Positions 6,568-12,247 of a stretch of DNA of 12,247 nucleotides are shown piece by piece (positions within the stretch are counted from its first letter, which is position 1; each line of letters starts with the position of its first letter). The stretch is from JBECKR01 sp040235415. Its GTDB lineage: Bacteria > Acidobacteriota > Polarisedimenticolia > Polarisedimenticolales > Polarisedimenticolaceae. Location: NCBI GenBank assembly GCA_040235415.1, contig JBECKR010000185.1:1-12247 (forward strand), in the 5' to 3' direction. Made by a program: the position numbers and the translations under genes. The notes under the pieces are model-generated. The model worked only from the letters and a program-made list of their open reading frames with translations, did not search any database and was not told the origin of the DNA.

Positions 6568-7605
6568 ATGTCCGCCGAAGCGCTGTACCGTGACCTGAAG
6601 GCGAAGCTCGCCGACGTCGTGCCCGACTTCGAGCTCCGCGCGAAGGCGGAGGTCGCCGACGAGATCCTGCGCGTCAAGGAGCGGCGCAACGCCGTCATCC
6701 TGGCGCACAACTACATGGAGCCGGCGCTGTACCACTCCGTGCCGGACTTCCGGGGCGACTCGCTCGAGCTCGCCCGCACCGCCGCCGAGACCGACCGGGA
6801 CGTCATCGTGTTCTGCGGCGTCCGGTTCATGGCGGAGACGGCGAAGATCCTGAACCCCTCGAAGCTCGTGCTGCTGCCCTCGGCGCGCGCCGGATGCTCG
6901 CTGGCGGAGAGCATCACCGCGGCCGACGTCCGGGAGCTGCGGGCGAGCTTTCCGGGCGTCCCGGTGGTCGCGTACGTCAACACCTACGCCGAGGTCAAGG
7001 CCGAGGTCGACGTCTGCTGCACCTCGAGCAACGCCGCCGCGGTGGTCGACTCGCTCGGGGCCGATACCGTCATCTTCCTGCCCGACGAGTACCTCGCCCG
7101 CAACGTCGCGCGCGAGACCGGCAAGCACGTCGTGTTCCCGACGAGGACCGGCAGGACCGGGCTGTCGGCTCCGGAGCTCGACTACCGCATGATCGGCTGG
7201 CGCGGGCGCTGCGAGGTTCACGACAAGTTCACGGTCGAGGACGTCGAGAACGTCCGGCGGCAGTTTCCGGACGTCGTCATCCTGGCCCATCCCGAGTGCC
7301 GGCCGGAGGTCGTCGCGGCGGCGGACTTCTCCGCCAGCACGACCGCCATGGTGCGCTACGTCGAGCGCACCGAGGCCCCGCGGTACCTCCTCCTGACCGA
7401 GTGCTCCATGGGCGACAACATCGCCGCCGCGAACCCCGACAAGGAGATGCTGCGGTTGTGCAGCGTTCGCTGCCCGCACATGAACGAGATCACGCTCGAG
7501 GACACGCTGCGGTCGCTGCGCGAGGACCGGTACGTCGTGGACGTCCCGGAGGAGGTCCGTCGGCGCGCGGCACGGTCGCTCGAGCGCATGTTGGCCGTCG
7601 CCTGA
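6568..7605 (+). CDS. nadA: Quinolinate synthase
   Basis: This is a 345-residue [4Fe-4S] enzyme that condenses iminoaspartate with dihydroxyacetone phosphate to quinolinate in de novo NAD synthesis. Family motifs are present: 'AHNYMEPALYH' near residue 46, 'GVRFMAETAKILNP' (84-97), 'CTSSNA' (151-156) and 'HPECRPEV' (241-248). The three cluster cysteines are most likely Cys110 ('GCSLAES'), Cys215 ('GRCEVHDKF') and Cys302 ('RCPHMNEITL'), matching the E. coli set at 113, 200 and 297. About 20 residues are inserted before Cys215 compared with the E. coli protein; the length remains normal overall. The ATG at 6568 is supported by GAGGGAG 5 bases upstream. nadB starts 16 bases after the stop, so the two are very likely co-transcribed. 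The enzyme is cytoplasmic and oxygen-sensitive in characterised members. Confidence 0.96.
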   Translation: MSAEALYRDLKAKLADVVPDFELRAKAEVADEILRVKERRNAVILAHNYMEPALYHSVPDFRGDSLELARTAAETDRDVIVFCGVRFMAETAKILNPSKLVLLPSARAGCSLAESITAADVRELRASFPGVPVVAYVNTYAEVKAEVDVCCTSSNAAAVVDSLGADTVIFLPDEYLARNVARETGKHVVFPTRTGRTGLSAPELDYRMIGWRGRCEVHDKFTVEDVENVRRQFPDVVILAHPECRPEVVAAADFSASTTAMVRYVERTEAPRYLLLTECSMGDNIAAANPDKEMLRLCSVRCPHMNEITLEDTLRSLREDRYVVDVPEEVRRRAARSLERMLAVA

Positions 7606-7621
7606 GCCGGCTCGGGGCCCG

Positions 7622-9247
7622 ATGCAGACCGACGCGCTGATCCTCGGCTGCGGCGTCGCGGGGGCGAGCGCCGCGCTCGTGCTGTCGGAGGACCGCGAGC
7701 GCCGCGTCACGGTCCTGAGCCGCGCCGTGGAGCCCGGCGACTCGAACTCGTCCCTGGCCCAGGGTGGGATCGTCGGGCGCGGTGTCGAGGACGGCGCGGC
7801 GCTCCTCGCGGCCGATATCGAGTCCGCCGGAGCCGGGCTGTCGTACCCGCCGGCGGTGCGGCTGCTGGCGGAGGCCGGGCCGCCGTTGCTCGAGCGGATT
7901 CTCGGCGACGTCGCCGACGTTCGATTCGACCGCGACGCCTCCGGCGGCCCGTCGTTCGGACTGGAGGCGGCGCACTCCCGGCGCCGGATCCTCCACGTCG
8001 GCGACGCGACCGGCCGCGCGATCATGGACGGCCTGCTGCGGGCGCTGGCCGAGCGCCCGAACGTCGAGATCTTGACCCGCCACACCGCCGTCGACCTGCT
8101 GACGTTCCCGCACCACTCGCGCGATCCGCTCGCGGTCTACAGCCCGCCGTCCTGTCACGGGGCGTACGTCCTCGACCAAGCCACCGGTCTGGTCGAGCCG
8201 ATCGTGGCGCGCGACACCGTGCTCGCGACCGGCGGGCTCGGCCAGATCTTCCTCAACACCACGAACCCGGTGGGCGCACGCGGGGACGGCCTCGCGATGG
8301 CCTACCGCGCCGGCGCCCGAGTGGTCAACCTCGAGTACGTCCAGTTCCACCCGACCGCGCTGCACATGCCCGGCACGACGAAGGTGCTGATCAGCGAGGC
8401 GGTCCGGGGGGAGGGCGGCGTGCTGCGGACCCCCGATGGCCGCCCGTTCATCGAGCGCTTCGCCCCGGAGCGAGGCGAGCTCGCCCCCCGCGACGTCGTG
8501 GCGCGCGCGATCTACATCGAGATGATCGGCAACGGCCATCCCCACGTCCTGCTCGACATCGCGTCGCGCCGTCCCGCGTCCTGGATCCGCGATCGGTTTC
8601 CGCGAATCCACGCGCTGTGCTTGGAGCACGGCATCGACATCACGACGCGCCCGATACCGGTCGTTCCCGCGGCGCACTACTCCTGCGGCGGCGTCCTCGT
8701 CGACCTCGACGGCGCGTCCACGATGCCGGGGCTCCGGGCGGTCGGCGAGGTCGCCTGCACCGGCGTCCACGGGGCGAACCGCCTCGCGAGCACCTCGCTG
8801 CTCGAGGGGCTGGTTTGGGGGGCGCGCGCCGCGGAGGCGATCCGGGCCGGGGAGCCGCGCGCGGGGGTGCGGGAGTCGAGCGTGCCGCTGTGGGACGACT
8901 CCGGCCTGACCTACGACGCCGACCCGGCGCTGATCCAGGGCGACCTCCACACCATCCGCAGCCTGATGTGGCACTACGTCGGCCTGCTGCGCAACGAGTT
9001 CCGCCTCGCCCGGGCCCTGCGCGAGCTCCGCAACCTGGCGTCCAACATCGAGGACTTCTACCGCAAGGCGCGGCTCACCGACGCGCTCATCGGGCTGCGC
9101 AACGCGGTCACGACCGCCGTGATCGTCGCGGCCTCGGCCCGCCAGAACCCGGTGAGCCGCGGGTGCCACTACCGCGAGGACGGGCGCCGCCCGGGAGGGG
9201 CGGTGCCGCCGAACGAGGCGTCCGAGCTCGACCCGGGCTCGCCGTGA
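7622..9247 (+). CDS. nadB: L-aspartate oxidase
   Basis: This is a 541-residue FAD enzyme that oxidises L-aspartate to iminoaspartate, the substrate of NadA. The dinucleotide-binding loop is 'GCGVAGASAAL' (9-19), followed by 'SNSSLAQGGI' (41-50). The residues used for substrate binding and catalysis in the E. coli enzyme (His244, Arg290, His351, Arg386) are matched by His243 ('QFHPTALH'), Arg290 ('APRDVVARAI'), His352 ('AAHYSCGG') and Arg387 ('GANRLAS'). The aspartate oxidase signature 'LEAAHSRRRILH' is present. This separates it from succinate dehydrogenase flavoproteins, its closest relatives. The length equals the usual size. The ribosome binding site is weak (GGGG at 7614-7617), suggesting coupling to nadA. 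Its stop overlaps the GTG of the next gene (GTGA). nadC, often in the same cluster, is not found here. Confidence 0.96.
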   Translation: MQTDALILGCGVAGASAALVLSEDRERRVTVLSRAVEPGDSNSSLAQGGIVGRGVEDGAALLAADIESAGAGLSYPPAVRLLAEAGPPLLERILGDVADVRFDRDASGGPSFGLEAAHSRRRILHVGDATGRAIMDGLLRALAERPNVEILTRHTAVDLLTFPHHSRDPLAVYSPPSCHGAYVLDQATGLVEPIVARDTVLATGGLGQIFLNTTNPVGARGDGLAMAYRAGARVVNLEYVQFHPTALHMPGTTKVLISEAVRGEGGVLRTPDGRPFIERFAPERGELAPRDVVARAIYIEMIGNGHPHVLLDIASRRPASWIRDRFPRIHALCLEHGIDITTRPIPVVPAAHYSCGGVLVDLDGASTMPGLRAVGEVACTGVHGANRLASTSLLEGLVWGARAAEAIRAGEPRAGVRESSVPLWDDSGLTYDADPALIQGDLHTIRSLMWHYVGLLRNEFRLARALRELRNLASNIEDFYRKARLTDALIGLRNAVTTAVIVAASARQNPVSRGCHYREDGRRPGGAVPPNEASELDPGSP

Positions 9248-9717
9248 GCCGCGATCGCCGCGTCGCGGGCTGGCGGGAGTGGGTCGCGCTCCCGGAGCTC
9301 GGCGTCGATCGCATCAAGGCGAAGCTCGACACCGGCGCGCGGTCGTCGTCGCTCCACGCCCACGAGCTCGAGCGGTTCGATCGCGACGGCGCGCCGTACG
9401 TGCGGTTCTCGATCCATCCGCGGCAGCGCAGCACGCGCCGGGCGGTCCCGGCCGAGGCGCCGCTGCTCGAGGAGCGCTGGGTGCGGAACTCCGGCGGGCG
9501 CGCGGAGCTCCGCCCGGTGATCCGGACCGCGCTGACGCTCGGCGGGGACACCTGGACGATCGAGCTGACGCTCGCCCGGCGCGACGTCATGGGGTTCCGG
9601 ATGCTGCTCGGCCGCCAAGCGCTGCGCGGGCGGCACGTCGTCGATCCGGGGCGGTCCTTCGTCCTCGATCGCGCGCGCCGCCGGCGAGCCGCACGGCGGG
9701 GCGAGGCGCGTTCTTGA
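9244..9717 (+). CDS. rimB: RimB-type retropepsin-like protein ('ATP-dependent zinc protease' family)
   Basis: This is a 157-residue protein starting at a GTG that overlaps the nadB stop (GTGA). 'WVALPELGVDRIKAKLDTGARSSSLHA' carries the D29-T-G-A32 active-site-like motif of retropepsin-fold aspartic peptidases, and 'FRMLLGRQAL' (118-127) is the second family block. The family is commonly annotated as an ATP-dependent zinc protease, although the motif is that of an aspartic peptidase. RimB-type proteins sit next to rimK in several bacteria, and in Pseudomonas they are reported to influence RimK activity. Here the next gene is rimK, overlapping by 4 bases (TTGA). The C-terminus (142-157) is a short Arg-rich tail. 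A longer in-frame reading extending upstream is only the shadow of nadB. No signal peptide is seen, so it is probably cytoplasmic. Confidence 0.85.
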   Translation: MSRDRRVAGWREWVALPELGVDRIKAKLDTGARSSSLHAHELERFDRDGAPYVRFSIHPRQRSTRRAVPAEAPLLEERWVRNSGGRAELRPVIRTALTLGGDTWTIELTLARRDVMGFRMLLGRQALRGRHVVDPGRSFVLDRARRRRAARRGEARS

Positions 9718-10616
9718 AGATCGGCATCCTGTCGCGGGACCCGAAGCTGTACTCGACGCGCCGGCTTCGCGAAGCCGCGCAGGAACGGGGGCACGACGTC
9801 CAGGTCGTCGATTACCTCCGCTGCTACATGAACATCGCCTCGCGCAAGCCGACCGTGATGCTGCACGGCGAGCCGCTGAAGTTCGACGCGGTCGTCCCGC
9901 GCATCGGGGCGGCGTACACCTTCTACGGCACCGCCGTGGTGCGGCAGTTCGAGATGGCGGGGGTCGTGTCCGCCAACGGATCGCAGGCCATCAGCCGGGC
10001 CCGGGACAAGCTCCGCTCGCTCCAGATCCTCGCGCGCGAGGGGATCGGGCTCCCGGTCACGAGCTTCGCGCACTCGACGAAGGACATCGCCGGCCTCGTC
10101 GAGATCGTCGGCGGGGCGCCGCTCGTCGTGAAGCTGCTCGAGGGCACGCAGGGGATCGGCGTCGTGCTCGCGGAGACGCGCAAGGCGGCGGAGTCCGTGA
10201 TCGCGGCGTTTCGGCAGCTGGACGCGAACATCCTGGTCCAGGAGTTCATCCGCGAGGCCGGCGGCCAGGACATCCGGGCGTTCGTCGTCGCCGGCCGGGT
10301 CGTCGCCGCGATGGCGCGACGCGCCTCCCCGGGGGAGTTCCGCTCGAACCTGCATCGAGGCGGCTCCGCCGAGCCGATCAAGATCACCGCGCTCGAGCGC
10401 TCGACCGCGGTGCGTGCCGCGCGGGCGCTCGGGCTCGACGTCGCCGGCGTCGACATCATGCGCTCGAATCACGGCCCGGTCGTCCTCGAGGTCAACGCCA
10501 GCCCCGGCCTCGAGGGGATCGAGAGCGCGACCGGCAAGGACGTCGCAGGCGCGATCGTGAGCCTCGTGGAGAAGCGGGCGAGGCGGGGCCGGGCACGGGA
10601 CCGCGTCCGCGGCTGA
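9714..10616 (+). CDS. rimK: RimK, ATP-grasp alpha-L-glutamate ligase acting on ribosomal protein S6
   Basis: This is a 300-residue protein, the same length as E. coli RimK and strikingly similar to it. Shared blocks include 'LREAAQERGH', 'FDAVVPRIG', 'TFYGTAVVRQFEM', 'SRARDKLRSLQILAREGI', 'GGAPLVVKLLEGTQGIGVVL', 'FRSNLHRGG' and 'LEVNASPGLEGIE'. The ATP-grasp metal ligands are Asp247, Glu259 and Asn261 (248, 260 and 262 in E. coli). RimK adds glutamates to the C-terminus of ribosomal protein S6. The start is a TTG at 9714, overlapping the rimB stop (TTGA). It is chosen because 'LKIGILSRDPKLYS' then aligns from residue 1 with E. coli 'MKIAILSRDGTLYS'. A purine-rich GGGGCGAGG precedes it. It ends the nadA-nadB-rimB-rimK run. 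RimK relatives that glutamylate cofactors exist, but the close match favours the S6 enzyme. Confidence 0.93.
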   Translation: MKIGILSRDPKLYSTRRLREAAQERGHDVQVVDYLRCYMNIASRKPTVMLHGEPLKFDAVVPRIGAAYTFYGTAVVRQFEMAGVVSANGSQAISRARDKLRSLQILAREGIGLPVTSFAHSTKDIAGLVEIVGGAPLVVKLLEGTQGIGVVLAETRKAAESVIAAFRQLDANILVQEFIREAGGQDIRAFVVAGRVVAAMARRASPGEFRSNLHRGGSAEPIKITALERSTAVRAARALGLDVAGVDIMRSNHGPVVLEVNASPGLEGIESATGKDVAGAIVSLVEKRARRGRARDRVRG

Positions 10617-10617
10617 G

Positions 10618-10650
10618 CGCGCGGGTGCGGCGCGGTCAGCCGCCCGCGCG
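10618..10650. terminator. Possible bidirectional hairpin at rimK/CNNM convergent ends
   Basis: A perfect 8-base stem, CGCGCGGG (10618-10625) and CCCGCGCG (10643-10650), encloses a 17-base loop that includes the CNNM gene's stop codon and can itself pair (GCGGC/GCCGC). It begins 2 bases after the rimK stop. No T-tract follows on either strand. Confidence 0.4.
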
Positions 10651-11715
10651 GGTCTCCTCCGACAGCAGCTCGCGCTTGCGCCGCATGCGCTCGAGCCGGC
10701 GGTCGCGGAGGTCGGCGGCCGCGATCCGGAGGTCGGGGACGCGGTCGGACTCGTCGACGATCTCGACCCCCAGGATCGTCTCGGTGAGGTCCTCGAGGGT
10801 CACGAGCCCGTCGACGCCGCCGTGCTCGTCCGCGACCATCGCGAGCGGCTCGCGGCGCTCGAGGAACTGCCGCAGCGCGACGTCGACCGTGATCATGCCG
10901 GGGATGAACCGGATCGGGCGCACGAACGACTCGAGCGAACGCGACCGGTCGCAGCCCTTGGCGACGTCTCTCAAGACGTCGTGCTGCAGGACGTAGCCGA
11001 TGACGTCGTCGCGATGCTCCCGGAACAGCGGAACGCGGCTGAACACCTCGGCCTCGGGCTGCGCCAGCAGCTCCGCGACCGTGGCGTCCGCCGGCATCAT
11101 GAACGCCACGGTGCGCGGCGTCATGACGTCCTCGACCTGGATCTCCCGGAATCTCAGCAGGTTCGCGAGCAGCAGGGACTCGTCCCGCGTGATCGCCCCC
11201 TCGCGCGAGGCGGTCGCGATGACGGCGGCGAGCTCGCCGCGCGAGAACGGCACGGGACGCCCCCGCGCGAGCAGCCGCGTCAGCGCCCGCGACAGCACGA
11301 GCGCCGGCGTCATCAACCGCGTCAGCCCGGCCAGCACGTGGCCGACGAAGCTCGACAGCTGCCGCGCGTACAGCGCCCCGAGCGTCTTCGGGATGATCTC
11401 CGAGAACACCAGGATGAGGAACGTCAGCACCCCCGAGAACACCCCGACCCAGGCGGAGCCGAGCACGTGGGCGGCCTGCGCGCCGGCCAGGGTCGCTCCG
11501 AGGGTGTTCGCGAGCGTGTTCAGGATCAGGATCGCGCTGATGGCGTCGTCGACCCGGTTCTGCTTGAGCTGCAGCAGACGTCCGGCGCCGCGGCGGCCGG
11601 CCGCGGCCTGCTCGGTCAGCGTCGCCATCCGGACCGAGAGCAGCGCGGCCTCGAGCATGGAGCACAGGAACGACAGCCCGAGTGCGAACAGCACGAACAG
11701 GACGAGTAGGCCCAC
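10636..11715 (-). CDS. CNNM/CBS-domain membrane protein (CorB/HlyC-like), short form
   Basis: This is a 359-residue protein from a GTG at 11715, with GGAAGG 5 bases upstream. Residues 1-150 are a DUF21/CNNM transmembrane domain: a first helix 'LLVLFVLFALGLSFLCSM', the family 'S-M-L-E-A' motif (19-23), a helix near 56-85, then 'VFSGVLTFLILVFSEIIPKTLGA' with the conserved Ser-Glu and Pro109-Lys110. Residues about 190-320 hold a paired CBS module: 'VMTPR' (197-201) and 'MVADEHGGVDGLVTLEDLTETILG' (293-316). Relatives are linked to Mg2+ or Co2+ efflux, with the CBS pair binding ATP-Mg. The C-terminal CorC/HlyC domain found in many relatives is missing; the protein ends in a charged helix (330-354). 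No metal-responsive element is visible upstream. Family call firm, transported ion not known. Confidence 0.9.
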   Translation of the reverse strand: MGLLVLFVLFALGLSFLCSMLEAALLSVRMATLTEQAAAGRRGAGRLLQLKQNRVDDAISAILILNTLANTLGATLAGAQAAHVLGSAWVGVFSGVLTFLILVFSEIIPKTLGALYARQLSSFVGHVLAGLTRLMTPALVLSRALTRLLARGRPVPFSRGELAAVIATASREGAITRDESLLLANLLRFREIQVEDVMTPRTVAFMMPADATVAELLAQPEAEVFSRVPLFREHRDDVIGYVLQHDVLRDVAKGCDRSRSLESFVRPIRFIPGMITVDVALRQFLERREPLAMVADEHGGVDGLVTLEDLTETILGVEIVDESDRVPDLRIAAADLRDRRLERMRRKRELLSEETRAGG

Positions 11716-11757
11716 CGGCGCCTTCCGTGGCCGCGCGACGCGCGCGGGACAGGCCGC

Positions 11758-11763
11758 ATTCTA
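11758..11763 (-). promoter_or_regulatory. Candidate -10 box of the CNNM/CBS gene
   Basis: TAGAAT on the minus strand is one mismatch from the TATAAT consensus. The predicted start near 11751 gives a leader of about 36 bases before the GTG at 11715, which has its own GGAAGG site. No -35 match is visible. Confidence 0.38.
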
Positions 11764-11790
11764 CATGCGCGGAACGCGTCGCGGTCGCGG

Positions 11791-11796
11791 TAGGCT
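11791..11796 (+). promoter_or_regulatory. Candidate -10 box of the M24 peptidase gene
   Basis: TAGGCT (TAnnnT) on the plus strand, with start near 11803, about 27 bases before the ATG. It lies 27 bases from the divergent -10 of the CNNM gene, so the two promoters would be nearly back to back. TATCGA at 11797-11802 is an alternative. No clear -35 box is seen. Confidence 0.28.
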
Positions 11797-11829
11797 ATCG
11801 ACCGGCGCGTCGCCGGGGAGGATCCACGG

Positions 11830-12247
11830 ATGCGACACCGTCTCCGAGCGATCGCGGCTCTGCTCGCGACCGCCCTGATCGCCGCGGCCGGCCCCGGGAC
11901 GCCCGCGCCGGACCCGGCGCCCGCCGGAGGGCGGGAGATCGCGGCGCCCCCCGCGGTGCTGCCGCCGCGCGCCCGTGTCGAGCCGACGAACCGGATCCTG
12001 CGCGAACGGCTCGAGACCCTCCTTCCGGGGTTGATGCGCGAGGCCGGGCTCGACTGCTGGCTCGTGATCAGCCGGGAGTACGTCGAGGACCCGGTGTACT
12101 TCACGCTGGTCCCCGGGCCGGCGTTCGCCGCCCGGCGGACCACGATCCTGGCGTTCTTCGATCGCGGCCCCGGGCTCGGCGTCGAGCGCGTCACCATCAG
12201 CCGCTACCCCCTGGGAGAGCTGTACAGCTCCGCGTGGGACGGGGGGA
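11830..12247 (+). CDS. Exported M24-family (creatinase/Xaa-Pro aminopeptidase-like) peptidase, N-terminal part
   Basis: An open frame of 139 codons runs off the right edge. The ATG at 11830 has GGGGAGGA 7 bases upstream. It begins with a signal peptide ('MRHRLRAIAALLATALIAAAG') and an Ala/Pro linker (about 22-48). Next comes 'TNRILRERLETLLPGLMREAG', then 'LDCWLVISREYVEDPVYFTL', then 'ARRTTILAFFDRG'. This is the creatinase N-terminal-like domain that precedes the pita-bread catalytic domain in exported M24 proteins. The metal ligands of the catalytic domain lie beyond the window, so activity cannot be judged. If complete, it would act in the periplasm or outside on proline-containing peptides, alongside the exported M16 pair encoded about 5 kb away. 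A cytoplasmic Xaa-Pro peptidase is unlikely because of the signal. It diverges from the CNNM gene across 114 bases. Confidence 0.78.
   Translation, partial: MRHRLRAIAALLATALIAAAGPGTPAPDPAPAGGREIAAPPAVLPPRARVEPTNRILRERLETLLPGLMREAGLDCWLVISREYVEDPVYFTLVPGPAFAARRTTILAFFDRGPGLGVERVTISRYPLGELYSSAWDGG

Noticed and set aside
6349..8085. A 578-codon minus-strand frame opposite nadA/nadB
   Set aside because: It is the antisense of two unmistakable enzymes and contains no motif.
7490..9169. A 559-codon minus-strand frame opposite nadB
   Set aside because: Antisense shadow of NadB, whose catalytic residues are all in the plus frame.
8617..9243. Longer rimB reading starting inside nadB
   Set aside because: This part is Arg/Pro-rich shadow coding of nadB; RimB similarity begins at the GTG at 9244.
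1..12247. CRISPR arrays, tRNA genes, transposases, integrases, toxin-antitoxin pairs
   Set aside because: Read for on both strands; no regularly spaced repeats, no tRNA-like cloverleaf or CCA end, and no mobile-element proteins were seen.

Overview
The window is a dense stretch of a G+C-rich (roughly 70% by eye) bacterial chromosome. The genes point to a Gram-negative, diderm organism: a lipoprotein with a lipobox, several exported peptidases, a CNNM/CBS membrane protein, de novo NAD synthesis through NadA/NadB, and a RimK ribosomal-protein modification enzyme. The paired exported M16 proteins and the exported creatinase-type M24 protein would suit Acidobacteriota or a related soil or sediment phylum. 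That placement is an impression from gene content, not a phylogenetic result. I see no mobile elements, phage genes, CRISPR array, tRNA or rRNA.

Layout, left to right. (1) At 1-100 (minus) is the 5' end of a secreted protein that runs off the window. (2) At 233-799 (plus) is a DUF4252-like lipoprotein. (3) At 807-1760 (minus) is a MobA-like nucleotidyltransferase with an unusual signature loop and a large insertion. (4) At 1865-2635 (plus) is an endonuclease/exonuclease/phosphatase-fold hydrolase, probably expressed from a leaderless transcript. (5) At 2673-6352 (minus) is a two-gene operon of exported M16 zinc-peptidase-family proteins. The upstream gene carries the intact HxxEH zinc site. 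The downstream gene has lost it, keeps the complementary R/Y motif, and carries a C-terminal domain that looks LolA-like. (6) At 6568-10616 (plus) is a tight four-gene run, nadA, nadB, a RimB-type retropepsin-like protein, and rimK, with 4-base start/stop overlaps at the last two junctions. (7) At 10636-11715 (minus) is a CNNM/CBS membrane protein. (8) At 11830 to the right edge (plus) is the beginning of an exported M24 (creatinase/Xaa-Pro aminopeptidase-type) peptidase.

How the genes work together. NadA and NadB together convert L-aspartate and dihydroxyacetone phosphate to quinolinate; nadC is not next to them. RimK adds glutamate residues to ribosomal protein S6 in the species studied, and RimB-type proteins accompany RimK elsewhere. 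Their coupling to nadAB is the most interesting piece of gene order here. The M16 pair and the M24 protein suggest a periplasmic peptide-degrading capacity. All three convergent gene junctions carry G+C-rich hairpins without T-tracts.

Most of the window is conventional housekeeping or accessory chromosome. I found no convincing wholly new system. The points worth following are the nadAB-rimBK run, the M16/LolA-like fusion and the atypical nucleotidyltransferase.
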